DNA of 64,000 bases from Aquila chrysaetos chrysaetos (lineage: Eukaryota; Chordata; Aves; Accipitriformes; Accipitridae), in contig NC_044016.1 of NCBI RefSeq assembly GCF_900496995.4, forward strand, positions 19,510,932 through 19,574,931. Direction: 5' to 3'. A model generated the notes under the pieces. The model was not told where the DNA came from. It did no database searches and saw nothing but the letters and a program-made list of their open reading frames with translations. Within the stretch, counting starts at the first letter, position 1. Each line of letters begins with the position of its first letter. Of the stretch, positions 39,009-52,500 are shown in pieces. Made by a program: the position numbers and the translations under genes.

Positions 39009-42000
39009 AATTCTATATTTTCAGTTAGCTAAATTGTTTTACCCAGGTGGGCCTCTTCAACCTTTCATAACAGAAGCTAAGATGGCCAATGCAGGCTACT
39101 TCTCTGGATGGTAGGCAACCAGAAATCTCCTATGTTGAGTACAGAAGCCAAGGAGCCATGGCCCCAAACACCTGGTTATTGCTGTAGACTCCAAGGGTAG
39201 AAAACCAACCAGTAGAAAGATTTTGTTTATCCTGGATAATCTGGGGAGGTAGGGTGCAGAAGGAGAGAGGGGAAGTAGAGGAAATCCTTCTTCCTTGGCC
39301 TTGAAGATAGGAAGGAATATTAACTCTGAGGAAGGAGAACTGCCCCAGTTTGTCTCACTAGTGTGTTAACTCTGGTGAGAAGTTACAGGGCATGAACCAC
39401 TTTTGCCCGTCTATCCAAGCTTCTCTGGCATTATGGACAGAATTTATGTGGAAGGGTGAAGTCTGAGTGAACAACCGCGCAGCTTAACTCTTCTCAATCT
39501 TCTCACCATGATTCATGATGAGAAATAAACAGGTTTTATAGAAAGTGTTCTAAAATAACCAACCTGCATCAGTTCACCACGTGCTTTAAAATGCATGCTT
39601 TCCCAGAACCAGGATCACCAGGGGCAGCATGATTATGACAAAAGCAAAAGGAAAGTTTCTTTCTTCCCTCCCTTCCCGCACTAAGACTGCTCACAAGGAT
39701 CTCCTTGCCTAGCTCAGCTTGCTGCACAACAGCCAAGCCAGCTGTCTAGCCGGTGTAATGCCCTGGCACAGTCTCAATAGTCTTCGCTATAATGCAGTGT
39801 ATACATACAAATGTAGCAAACTAAAATAAGGCAAAATAAATAGAGGTGTCAGATTTACAGGTTCCCCTTAGAGATTCCTAAAACCTTTTTTTAAAAAAAA
39901 AAATCATTTAACCCCCAAACAAACAAAAAAACCCCCAAACAACCAACCCAGAAATGAAACTGCATGTATCATGTACATTATCAACTGTACAACTGATCTC
40001 CTTTCCCCTCATGGAAACTCCTGACACAAGCTTCTCCCATGCAACCCAGCTCAGAGTGTGAGCTTTCCTAAAGAAGAGGAAAGATTCAGCCAGTGGGGCT
40101 GACCATTACAGAACCACCTACCCCACAATCTCCCACCAGGGCCCCTTGCGATTCCTTTCCCTTCCTCAAACATTGCGAACACATTACAGAAATGCTTCTG
40201 AAGGATGCACAGGTCATCTCCCTAGTGCGGAGTCTTTCACCCCTGAACACTAGTCCTACTTCTGCTTTCATAGGGAACTGGTGCCCACATGATAGCTGTG
40301 CTGCCAGGCATGGAAGGGCCTTGCTGCCCTGAAGTCACTTTACCTTGTAGCATTTCCAGAGACTTATGACCAACTGAGAAGAGTGACCCAGACCAAAGGG
40401 ATTGGGAGGGGGAGGGAGTTCTTCAGTCTTTTCTCGGATCATCCTAATGCAACCTGCTTAAGAACAACACAGAGACACAGAGGTAAGTGAGCACTAGACC
40501 TCTAGGGACAAAGTCTGGAGAGTTAGAAAGTACCTCCTCTTCTAGGTGTGAAGAACTTCATCATAAAGTTAGCAATGACTACATTTCTGCAGGAAGCAGA
40601 ACAAGCCCTCGATTATACCCTTCTTTCTCACATCTCCTCCTCCTCCACTTATTTCCAAAGACAGAGTGATTTCACTTAAAATGCTGGTGCCAGGCACAGG
40701 TGCAAGGACAACAACAGACCCTAGCTCCCTAGCTCTTCTCCAGCTCTCAGTGTGATAAAGAGGTTATGCCTCAATGTTATACTTCACTACTGCTTGCTCA
40801 GTCTCAGTCCTCAGACCCTGCTCAGGCTCTGCTAGCACTAGAGGACAAGAAATAAGATTTTCCTTTCTCATTCAGTACTCAGCAAGTCTACCACAACTGC
40901 TGATGAAGAACAGAGCATAGATGCACTCACAGTACCCAAGAGATGAGAAGCAAGGACAAAGTTGGCTTCAGCAAGAATCTGAAGCCAGGCCCTAGAGCAG
41001 AGACAACTTTTATCCTCATCTTCTGCGTGGCCAGCCTTATCTCACTCAGTAGACCTATTAATGGGCCTCTCCACCTGTCACCACTTATATGAAATCACTG
41101 CTTGCCTCAGTGTGTAACTGAGCTTTTCCAAAACCCTCTTTATGGACATTCACCATGGAGTCAAGAGCCAGGGAGGACTGTCCAGCATGCTGCACGAAAT
41201 CTTCAGCCACCATCACAGAGTCAAAACAGGAGTCTGGGGCACTGGAGTGCTGAGAAAGTTGAGCTGCAATGAATCAGGGGCATGACTCTGAGCTTTCTGT
41301 CCATCCCAGTAAGTATCCCACAGCTGATTTACAGGAGTTGCACAATCTCTCATTATTTGTGTATGAGTCAAGAAGGTGGCAAAACTACAGCAGCTTTCTT
41401 TGACTCTGTCAGTGTGGCCAGAGTACTACGTACTATCATACAGGATCTCTTTAAATTGGGGTTGAAGTGTGTACACAAATGGACAGAGGGCTTATCACTC
41501 TCTGCTTTTGCTACATTTGTGGCCTGGCAAAGTGACTTCAGTTTCAAAAAGCACAGCACAAACCTAGTTTGACAAATACCGGGGCAGGGGGAATGCTGTA
41601 TTTATATTCAAGGGTTTTGTCCTGAGGTGTTTCTTCTCTGACAGCAGTGCCATGCTGACAGTCTGCCTTATCAAACAAGTACCTAGGGAGCAAGCAAGCA
41701 GACGTAAGTTGGACAGAGCCATGAGTCACATCATCTTGCACCAGGGCTGACCTTGGCACTACACCTGAATTTCTAGGTGAGTCCTAAACCCAGGGAGAAC
41801 AAAGAGGGGGAAAAAACCTACAATGTTCTAATCCATAAAAGCATCATCTTTGGAATTCAGGGATTATCAGTTATATACCAATTTGGCACATATTACCACC
41901 TCTTATATGGCTTACATGGCACAGGTTATATGGCATGCTTTAAAACAAGACAAACAAAAAGGGCTGGGATATAGCATGTCTACTTCAGAGAGCAGCAAGG

Positions 42001-43573
42001 AGCTTGTTAATATAATTTACAAGAGACATTTCTAAAAATCCATTTTGTAATTTAAAATAAAAATGCTTAAAAAAGTGAGTTTTTCTTAAACTTTCAAAAA
42101 CCTTTATGAAATACAGTCTTTCTTCTACAAGGTGCTTGTGTCCGCTGCAATGGGCATTGCTGTTAATAGCTAATCCCAGAAGGGGAGTAGGATAGTAAGG
42201 GAGGAGAACGCACCCAGCTCTTGTAAGATACCAGCTCTTTACGATGAGTATTATACAGAGGCATGGCAGTCTGGAATGTCGTAAATAGGGAAATTCTGGG
42301 GTGGGAGACTCAAAATTCAGTAAACAATGAAACATTAGAGTTTAACAATTCCAACTTTTTTGCTTCTTTCCATAGTTTACACAATTATTTTACTCTCAAA
42401 GTGTTCAGAAAACCACCACAGTTTGCTTCTCCAATATCGGTAGTGTGTAATACTGATCAGGCAGTGTGCATGGCAGAGGAAGTTCTGTTCTGCAGACTCG
42501 GTGCAGAGCCTGAGATTAAGTGACATTCAGAGAAAAATCAAAACAAATTATTAAAGTGACAAATAGAGCTTTTTTCACTTCCCTGGAATTCCTTAAAATT
42601 TTGTGCTGTTGACTATTGATGCATAGTTTGCAGATGGTGGTTCCCTCTTCTCAAATGTTCTCTCTTTTCTTCCTGTCTAGGAGAAAGAATCCATCACCAT
42701 TTCTTTCTTTTCCTCTCTTCCTTCTCCAGGGAAGATAATAAAAAAGAAAGACAAGATTCAAAAAAAAAAAAAAAAAGCCCATGACAGCCCACACAATCCA
42801 ATCCCTTTCCTAGAGCCGTGAAGACACACAGAATTCATAAGTCAAGCCTGTTCTTGGGGTTCTTTGCTTTTTCACTGTGTGCTTCATACGTGTAGCTTAA
42901 ATACAAATTTACTTTTTTTCTTATGAGTTAACCCATCTCCAAAGCCTGCTTGGCTTGCACAATTCTGTGTCCTCCTGGAAAAATTCTCAGTTTTCATTAT
43001 GGGACCCTCTGTTGGTTCATCCCAAGTGATCCCTTCAAAATGGAAAAGGCTGTGGACTCCAAGGCTCTCCTTTTGACACCATTCATATCTTACTGAATTA
43101 CATGATTCTCCTAGGTAGGAGTGGAGTGTGTGCAGTGAAGGTCAGCCTGTTAGACAGAAAGACCAGTTCATGCCAACAGGAATCACAGCTAGCATCAAGG
43201 GGAAAAGAAATCTCATTTCTTGCAGCCAGTGACCCTGTTTGCTTTTTGCTATTTGTGACCTGTGGATGATACTAGGGAGCTCCTGATTTCCATTGGGCTG
43301 CACTAAGAAATCTTGCAAAACAGGTAAGAAATGTTCTGCTGTTTCCCTCCCACCCTCCAGCAATGACAACAGGCTCGAGAGTCACCTACTTGTAATCCCA
43401 ACCTGGCAGTGGCATAGTTTTCTAAAGAAAAGCCAGAGCTTCTTTCCTAGAAGATGCATTTCATAGCTTCAAGGCTCAACCATCAACAAATTCCAGAAAA
43501 CTGCTTCTAGAAAAGCAGAATCCAAAAGACTTTTGCAATGTATTTTATGTTAATCCTGATTCTTGAATTTCAA

Positions 43574-43579
43574 TTTATT
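43574..43579 (-). terminator. DAAM2: Candidate proximal DAAM2 poly(A) signal (AATAAA)
   Basis: The first canonical AATAAA on the - strand after the DAAM2 stop, about 640 bases downstream of it. Confidence 0.35.
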
Positions 43580-44216
43580 CCAGAACCTGATTACTTCCTT
43601 CTGACCATCACTTGCTTTGGACAGTGTAGGCCACACAAAAATACTATACAGAACATGAGATCAAAAGCATTTTTCAGGTGCTAATCAATGGCTTATAAAA
43701 TCCAATTCTGGAAGGGAACTGGAAACCTCAGGAACCACATCTTAACAAGCCCCTGAAGGCCAGTCTAGATCTTGGAGAAGCGACAGGTGCTTACAGAGCT
43801 GCTCTGAAATTAGTCTTGCTTATCAGCAAGATGGAGATCGTGACTAGTTTTTACTTTGGCACACAGAAAATTATCTTTTTCCAGCTCTGAGGCAGTCTGC
43901 AAGGCCCAAGTACTTTCTGTCATCACCATGAGGCCTTTGATGACACAATAAACTCCCAGAAGCAAATCTGTCGGCTCTGCATGGCCCAGTCACAGGCCCT
44001 GCTGGCTCCACAGAGGCACTTTTATAATGGTTCAAATTAGGAGCACAGAACAGGGATGAGAGGAAAGCTGATCATGGAAAGGTAACGTCTCTAGCCACAG
44101 ACCAAAGAAATCCTTTGGGGTAGCTGTCAGCCAGGCACCATCGCACACATTCATCTTCCTTGTTTTGCACTTTTTCATCACCTTCTTTTGGTTGATTATT
44201 TTTCTTCCTCTTGTAA

Positions 44217-44432
44217 TTAATAATTTAGCTTTGTCACCACCCGCTCCCGGCTTGTCTCTAAGCCTTGGTTCCCCGAACGCTTACGGTTACGCTTGAGCTT
44301 GGATAAGTCTTTGTCGAAGACTTCACCCGACCTTAATGCTGACACCAGGTCATCAAACTCCCCACTCTCTTCAGAGATGCTTCCAGCTTTCACTTTCTTT
44401 TGCCGCCTCTCTTTTTCCCTCTGCTCTTTTAG
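44217..44432 (-). CDS. DAAM2: DAAM2 last coding exon: DAD tail
   Basis: Encodes the C-terminal 71 residues, starting [13 protein letters not shown] and ending VVTKLNY, then TAA at 44217-44219. The central [18 protein letters not shown] followed by the basic cluster KLKRNRKR is the diaphanous autoregulatory domain (DAD). DAD binds the N-terminal inhibitory domain to hold the formin closed until Rho and Dishevelled release it. The acceptor on the - strand is CTCCACAG just before 44432. Both the acidic/hydrophobic core and the basic patch are intact, so autoinhibition should be preserved. The frame joins the previous exon in phase 0 after ...RARMEAM. Confidence 0.95.
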   Translation of the reverse strand, partial: LKEQREKERRQKKVKAGSISEESGEFDDLVSALRSGEVFDKDLSKLKRNRKRSGNQGLETSRERVVTKLNY

Positions 44433-46407
44433 CTGTGGAGAAAGACACAGAGCTTTAAGATTAGCTAACCATGATACCAGGTAACTAGGTACACTGCCAA
44501 GAAGTAGCTAAGATGCGTCAGTACAGTTTAGGGAAAAAAAAAAGATCAGGAACTTATCCACAAGGCCATCACCTGTGCCAAGAGCAAGAGGTGACCATGC
44601 TGGGCTTTCCTTCTTCTGCACAGGCAAGCAGAAAGCAGGAGACATGAGGAATGAGTAGCATTGTATGTTTGCCTCACAAAGCACTACCACCCTGGAGCAA
44701 AGAGGACACATGGGATCTGTCTATGCTGCTGCTGTTTTGCACAATTTTTATAGTAGGATAGTGCCAGCAAAGCAGCTGTGCCAAATGGCACTCTACAAGT
44801 GATGCTAGCATAAGTAATTACCTAGCTTCTGGGACCAGGCTTGCAGTGACCTTAGTATGGCAGCACCTACTATGCTGACAGTACCTAACATAATGAGTTT
44901 AAAGTTAGTTTGGATGTGTCTATACAAACCACAGTTACTAGTATAGTCACAAACAGCTTTGCGCTTGGGGCATAGCTAGCTAAATTGACAGGCAGAAAGG
45001 CTGCAGTCCTGCAGAAGGAGGAAAAGAACAAAGGAAAAATCCCAGAAAGCCACAAGCTAAACATACTGGAGAATTAAAATTGTGTGAGATATCAAAACAT
45101 CAACAGAAACCCTATCCACCAAACAGCTCATGTTTGGATGGAGGCAGCATGTTGCAGTAATGGGAAGAGGAAGGCACATTGCCTCGACTCTGGAAAGAGA
45201 AACTGGTTATAAACACAAAGAGCAATGAAACAGAACTGCTGATTTTACAAATCATTGGCTAGGTCCACCAGTCAATGTGATGCCCTTGGTCTCCCTAGGG
45301 TAGCTCCAGGGAGCTCAGTTATCCCCCTCTGCTGCTCAGCTCCAAGATCAGTGGAAATGGCAAGGGATGGATGCAGCTGTCAGGAAGCAGGTCGCTTGCT
45401 CTGCGCGCTAGCACCATGTTGCAGGAAGACTCTTTCCATAAGCAAACTGCAATCTCTCTCATGGTGTATTAGGCCTACAAAACCATATCAGTTCTTTAAT
45501 AGTGGGCTCCTGCACTTTCCAGGCTGGCTGAGAGAAAACTTGAGCCTAAGTCCTGGCATTTTATCCATGTGTCCAACAGCAAGGCTCCTGGCATCCTGGC
45601 GTTTTACCCCTCTCCTCCTCTGAAAGGCACAAACCAGTGCTTTTGGAAAAGCAAACATTTAAAGCAGCAATTCCCCACAGCAAGGCCTGGGGCCATGGCG
45701 GCAGCCAGGATTAAAGTGCTGGCAGGAGGGAAGGAGGCAGGGGACTGCTGAGCCATTCTCAGGCCTCAGGAAAGGCTGAGGTTAGAGGGGTAGGCTAGTT
45801 CACATGAACCCCTGGGGACACACACGTCTGTCTCCCAGCAGCAAAATCAACTATGCACAAAAGCTCTCTCGCCACATCAAGGCCAGACATGGCGCCAGCA
45901 TTAAGGCTGGCCAGAGAGAAATACTGCCAGCGTGGGCTGCAGCAGGTGCCAGGGCATTCGCTGTGTCACTGTACGCTGTCAGGATACAAGCACACAGCAG
46001 GTGATGGTGGAGTCTGAGTGGAAGCTGACCAGCTGGCAGGACTGAGGGAGATCTGGCTCCCAGAGCTTTTGCACCGAGCCTGCAGCCCAAAAGCAGGATA
46101 GTCTGGCACTAGGCAGGGGCAGCACCATCCTGCAAAGTGTCAGGGCAGAACAAGCAGGGCTAGATTTGGTATCTGAATCCGAAAGAGGGTAATTTAGAGC
46201 CAAACAGTATGCCCTTGAGAGCTGACAGGACAGCCAGCAGGAAAAATGTCATTATTTGTGAAGAGAATGATGTCAAAGAGAGGTGGCATGGAGAAGGACA
46301 TAAAACAGTGACAGCACATGAGCATTGGAATTGGCTATCTCAACCTTTCTCTCTTGAGACATGAAAAGGCGACGGAAGGAAACACCTTCCTGTGCCCAGG
46401 TCCTCAC
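44433..46407 (-). other. DAAM2: DAAM2 intron before the last exon
   Basis: About 2.0 kb between the penultimate and last coding exons. No repeat or gene recognised. Confidence 0.8.
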
Positions 46408-46578
46408 CATGGCCTCCATGCGTGCCCTGCGCTCCTCTTCTTCCTTTTTCTTCCTCATATTCTCCAGATCTTGCTTGGCCTCTGCAAATGACTGTAAGAA
46501 AGTGTCGAAGATGCCAAAAAATTCATCTGGCTGCATCTTGCCCTCGCACTCTCCAAAATGCTTCAGTGCCTTGGCATA
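46408..46578 (-). CDS. DAAM2: DAAM2 exon: end of FH2 and charged coiled coil
   Basis: Exactly 57 codons, reading [20 protein letters not shown], then residues through [20 protein letters not shown] to [17 protein letters not shown]. The first part closes the FH2 domain (its post region, needed for dimer stability); the highly charged Lys/Glu/Arg stretch is the helical link to DAD. The donor on the - strand is GTGAGG next to 46408; the acceptor is CTTGACAG. The match to the vertebrate DAAM family is strong throughout. Confidence 0.95.
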
Positions 46579-49500
46579 CTGTCAAGGGAGCAGAAAACAC
46601 AAGCAATAATTAGGCAGGCAGGTTGGTGAAGACAGCAGGGAAAGCTTATGAGTAACCACACATGTAATTCAATACCCTCTGAGCATTCATGTGGTGAGAG
46701 CAGAAACTACTCCCTCAGCAACAGAAGTGCCTCTCCTTAAAGCAGGTGCCTCTGTCCCTGAAGAATCTGCTCTCCTGAATATCCTTTGGGCAACACGGGG
46801 CAACAGTGCTGGAGAGCACTAGCTGTCCACTCTACACAAAAAAAGCATGTTCAGTGCCTGAGGGCGATGAAGTAATTTCAGAGGACGATCGTCTGGCCAC
46901 ATCTCAGCTGCAGCTGTGGGACAGCAGGGGCATGGAAGACAGTGAGCTTGCTAGGGAAACAAGTAGTTCTAGTCCATCCTAACTACCAAATAAGTAGTTT
47001 TAGCCCACCTTTTCCCCTTCCACCTTGCCCTCAAATCCACTAATAAAATGGCTGGAGTTAGAGGAGGTTTTTGCAATAACGTTACATTCTGTCCTCTCAG
47101 GAGCCTTTTGCTATGTCATCCATCACTCTGGAGTCCTCTGAGTCAGGGTGTTGCCTGGGAGAGAGGAGACTACGGACAGACATGGCATGACAGAGGGGCG
47201 AGGAAAGCAGCCAGGGCTCCCGGGCAGTCTTAAAAGAGAGCAAATACATCACAAGTGGCTTTTATTTTAAAAGGCAAATATTGAGGCTGCAGGATGCATG
47301 TGGAGGCAGCCAACTGGCAGGACTTCAGTCACAGGGCAGTCCTGATTGGGATATGGTAAATTCACAGCAACCCCTGGCTCTTGGACATCAGTGCTGCAGC
47401 AGTTGTACTCTCTTTGCTCTCTCACACACACAAGCATGCCTCTGTACTCACCAAAACGCACTCAAAGGCATTCACATATAGTCTGTCAACAGCATGTATG
47501 CACAGGTCCACTAAGTCCTATATAAGCGTATACATCCAAAAGCTGTATCATTGTCCAACCACCTTCATTCACACACCTCTGTATCGCAATAGGCAACACC
47601 AGCAACATATTCCTGATGGCACTGGTGCCCCGATGCACAGCTCCCCTAGCATTCCCCGCTTGCGCTTTAACACACCACCACTAAGCAGCAGAGCATCCTT
47701 ACAGACCTCAACGTTTGCCAAACCAAACCCAGACTCTCCCAGGCTATGGACTGCCTTCAAACTCTCTTGTGTATGTATTTAGCTCATACTAACACAGCCC
47801 AGCTTCCCTTTCCTTAGGTGGGTGCTCATGCAGAACAGAAAAGACAGTAAGGACAGTTCAGGCTCCCATCCCAAGCACAAAATGAGTTTGGAAGCAGGTC
47901 TTATAAACCCCTCTGGCCCTGTACCAGGTAAAGCATAAACAATGTCTCCCAGTCAACTGCAGTGGGAAGAAATCTCCAAGGAAAGCAGCTTTCTTCTGGC
48001 ACAGCCTGAGATTCAGCATCTCCCCTCCTCTGCTTTCCTTGCCAGGCCCACAAAGCAGTTTGAAGCAATAGCTTCTTTTTTCTTTAAAAAGGCTGCATTC
48101 TCAGCCAGAAACAAAGAAGCCCAAAGTATCTGGAAAAAAAAAAAGTGTTGGAAGAAATGCAAGTTGCTTTGAGCTACCAAACATGGCAAGAGTTGAAGGA
48201 AGCACTACAGCAGCAAGTCATAGAGGGACTTCAGAGTACAGGAACAGCAACAGATTACTTCTCTGTTTTAAATTCTTTTCTCTGAAACCTCTGAAGACAC
48301 ATATACACAAGTATGCACACCTACTCCCTCTCCCCACTCCCCTCTGTATATATGTATTTTCTCCGTAAATAATGTACACACAGTCTGCGTGAATATTAGG
48401 AAAGTGCAGCAGTCTCACAGTAATCCACGCTGACCAGCACCAGCTCTTCAGCAGAGACAATGCAGGCTGTGAATACTGCAAAGGGAGATAAAGCATCTCC
48501 GTGTACTATGTTTTCTTGGCTTGCCTGCTCCAGCATGCCAATCAGCCAGGGGAGCAGGAGTGACAGAAAGACTTCAGCACAGGCATTGCCACTGCTGCTT
48601 GAGCACACAGAGCACCTGAAGCTCATTGCTCACAGGAGATGCGCTACCTGGAATCTCTTCCCACTTAACTTGTGGTTAACTCCTGTGAAAATTGAGAATG
48701 AGGCACAAATTATGAGCAGTGACTAGAGCTGCCAGCTAGAAGGAAGGCTTGTCCACCTCCTGCAAAGCCTGAAGTCCAGGGACAGCCCACAGGAGATGGC
48801 TGCTGTACCTAGCGATGCACCAGATCCATCCTCTGTGTTTCCCCTGTGCACAGCAAAGGTGAGTGAGGGAGCACACAGGAAGTGAGCTGGTTTGAGCCCA
48901 TGAGTGCCCATAGGGGTTTCCTAGTCTCTTAGGGAGGCTGGGAGTTGAAAAGGAGGGAGTCCTTGCCTGGGGCTCTTGGATCCAACATACATGGAATTCT
49001 CCATTAGAGGGTGGTGTTGTCTGCAAATGTTCTGCACATGGACTGTCACCCAACTACCAGCACCAGCTAGTTCTTGTCACAATGGCAGAGGGGCTTTTGC
49101 CACTGCCTCCCCACTGCCACTCAGTGGAGGAACAGTGTTGCTGTGCTGGAAGGACCCAGCAGTCTGGGAGCTTTCCAGAGACACTCATGAGTATAAGGTG
49201 TTGTAGTCTCTAAGCAGCAGTGGGGAGGAGGCTGAGAACAGCCTGTCTTTGGTGCCCTGTAACATGGCTTAGTAGGTCACAATCACTTACTGTAAAGCAG
49301 TGAAAAATGAAAAGCAAAAATCTGTGAGCTAGATGTACTAAAATAACTGCAAAAGAGAAATCTGCAGTTCACTGAAGTAAATATTTTCCTTCTATCTCCA
49401 TCCCCTCCGGAAAAAAGCTGGCCGAGAAGAGGAAGGCAAGTCAGGAGATCCAGCCTCTGCTGCCAACTCTGCCCATGATGTGGCTTGGGAACTCATGCTC

Positions 49501-52500
49501 CCTCTCTGAGCCTTCCTTTCTCTATTCGTTACAGAACAGAAAGTGTCACCCCACTAATCTGATACAGGAAATGGAAAAAAAACCAGTTGTTGACGTCTGT
49601 AGGGCACCACATCAATGCAATGCACTATTGTAAAGACAGCCACGCTGTCTTTTCACTGTTTAAACTGCAGCGGACCCCTCTGTTTTTATTACTTCTTCTA
49701 TTTCCCCGTAGCTCTGGTTCTGCAATCACGTGTGGTTTTTCAAAGCACCAGTGCGGGAACGACGGGCAGCAAGATGCTGGAGGCAGCCTCCCCAAACCTG
49801 GTATGAAGCCCAGGCTCCTACCTGCCCACAGTGGCTAAAACCACACTGCCTGCCTTGCTCAGGGTATCAGAGGCAGCACAACGCAGACTGAGGTGCTCTG
49901 GACGCCAGCCCTCTCTTCTGCTCTCTTCCGCAGGATTTGTGTCATCATGTACAATCACTCGACTTCTCCATGGGCAGATTCCCTGCCAAACAGTACCTGC
50001 TCTCGTGCACAATGGTGAAATCTGTAGCTAAGTCCTCATGCATGCAAAAGACTTCCCAGAATTTTGTGACATGCTGTAATATCATGGAACAAGGTCTGAA
50101 ACTTGCTTATTCCTGAAGTCATTTGGGGACAGATGACATGGGCAAAAGCAAGATGGAAAACTGTGTTTCAGCAGGTTTTCCACTGTAATACAGGATGGTA
50201 TCTCTTTTTTTCATTAAAAAATTCATTTCCACAGCATAAGGGCCCCCAAGCTCCATGATATAACAGGTCCACAAGCTCAGTGACAGTTCTGTTTCTTCTG
50301 CCAAACTTTCCACTGAATTCATCCTCTTGCCAAAGCAAATCATTTAGACAGTTATTTATTTTAAAAAGCCATTTTAGCAAGGAAAGGGAAAGCGGGACAG
50401 CAGCTCACTGCTGTCATTGGCTCACATTGCCAATGAAATGTTAAACAGTGGCAGAAGAGCTCTGGAAACAGCAGGAATGGGGCTCTATGAGGAGGAGGAA
50501 AAACAGCCATGATAAAAATTTCCTGCTGGCTGTGCTGCCTGCGCTGTCTGCTATTGGAGGAGGAGCCAATGCACAAATTAATTATACCATGCAGGCATGC
50601 AACATGAACTGTCTTCCCCAGAGAAGTAATCTTGAGTTTGCTGTTATGAAGCCTCCAATCCTGTACTGATGCAGTTCAAATAAATGTCTGTTCTCTATGG
50701 GACAGATTCAGATAAGTTAATGGAAAGAGCCCAGCCAATTTCAGGCAGGGCTGGGCCCAGCTCTCCTTGCGCCTAAATGTTCTTAAATGATTCTCCCATG
50801 AGTTCAACAGTGACTTTGGCAGCACCAAAATTGAGATACAGATACTATAAACATTTCTGATACGTTAGAGGCCAACCTGCCCTGAAGTATCTCTAGTTAT
50901 AAGGTACTGTGCAACAGCTACGTAATTTATTTACCAAGTGGCTGTTTCTGACAGCAAGCTGTGGTGCCTGCACATGCCCTTTGTAACACATCTCATCTTG
51001 ACTTCCTTAGTCTCCGTCCTGATCCATTCCTTATTCATTAGCCCCAGTGGCTGACAGAAAATACTGGTCCCCCAGAATGACTGACTGAAGTGCACAGCCT
51101 GTAACTGGCGCTTGGACTACAATATTTCTGCGTGCTTTATAGAATTCTGCCATTAATGACTATTTGCTTAAATGGATTTTGTCTTTCACTACCTTGCTGT
51201 TCTTCAAAACAGTTACTATATGTGCTAAGCTTTTTAAATGTATGTGCAGATTCTGAACTGCGTTCTCCATGATGACAAAAACCCAGCTTGAGAGGAGCTG
51301 TCATGAGAAAGACTGAGGATGGACACTTTTCCTACCAACCTCATCAGCCTTGCCCAGGCAGTGGCCTCCATTGCACCTCTACAGAGAGGCTTAAGTTTAA
51401 TACTCATCATAGGAATGGCAATACCTGACTAAGCAGGCTTTGTTCCTCTAGGAAGATCCAAAACATTTTAAAAACAGGCTTGTTATAAACCAAGGACAAA
51501 GTAGAACAGTTATGAAGCAGCCTAGCAATCTAAGTTCATACCTGTCAACATTTAAGTATGTTGTAAAGCTTCATATAGGGCATATATCAACTTTTTCAAG
51601 TAGAAAAATAAAATTCATACTATGGGAGGTCACTGTTCCTCTGCCTGGGTATTTTCATTGCTTCCCCACTGGAAACACAGGGAAAAATTTTCACAAACAA
51701 AATTCAACCCCATTCTGGTCTTTCTGATGTAAAAAAGTCAAATTTTCATCTGTTCAAACATATAAAAACTGGTGAAGGATTCCAGGGCAGAATTTCACTT
51801 TCTCCTGCCCCCAACTTCCAGTTTACAGGAAATGGCAGAAAACATTATCCCTTGATCTAATCTATATATTCCCTTATAAAGTGGTATTGAAAGTGAGAAA
51901 AACACAAAAAGAACAAGAACCAGCTGTGCTAGGGAGCCTGTTTAAAGAGTCAGTCTAAGTTGTCAGTCAGTTCTTAATCAAGCCATCTGTTTACTGCATG
52001 AAGATAAGTACAGTTACAAGGCTTCCTCTGCAAACATGGATGCCTGCATCTGACAGCCTGGCCCTTTAAATTTAAAATATCACTTTGTCCCCATGGCCAC
52101 TAACTGTAAATGGTCCTGTTTAAGCAAAAAGGCCGAAAAAAGTACTGCATGGGATTGTGAAAAATATCCTCTACAGAGAAGGTCAGCACCACACCTTGGT
52201 AATGGATTGTTTCCATAACTAAAAGGAATAAAGAAATGACTTTTGCTAATACTAAAGACATTTAAAAAAATAAAAAACTTCCCAGGTTTGAAAAGATAAT
52301 TTGTATTGTTTTAAATCCCAGCTGAGGAAACATGGCTCTGATTAACTCATGGCAATCAATTAGCCACATCTATATTTAGAAGGATATCCAACTCCAGCTG
52401 TTAAAACTAGGGCTTCATTATTATTAATAAATCTGTGAACCAGACCAATTCTTCCTGGGCTCATTAGGATATTTTTAAAAGTCCTCCTTCTCCCACTACC

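Larger units (their letters stand above)
38191..44216 (-). other. DAAM2: Probable DAAM2 3' UTR and downstream flank
   Basis: Sequence beyond the DAAM2 stop on the - strand. Candidate ends are AATAAA at 43574-43579 (UTR about 640 bases), ATTAAA at 38285-38290 and ATTAAA at 38198-38203 (UTR about 6.0 kb). DAAM2 in mammals is known for a 3' UTR of several kilobases, so the distal sites are reasonable. Within it I see only a short TA/CA microsatellite (38982-39008) and poly-A runs. No other gene. Confidence 0.45.

Noticed and set aside
44293..44484. A + strand open frame over the last DAAM2 exon
   Set aside because: It is the antisense shadow of the DAD exon, which has clear homology, splice sites and phase on the - strand.
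47381..47782. A 133-codon + strand frame in the 8.2-kb DAAM2 intron
   Set aside because: Ser/Thr/His-rich low-complexity reading with no family similarity.
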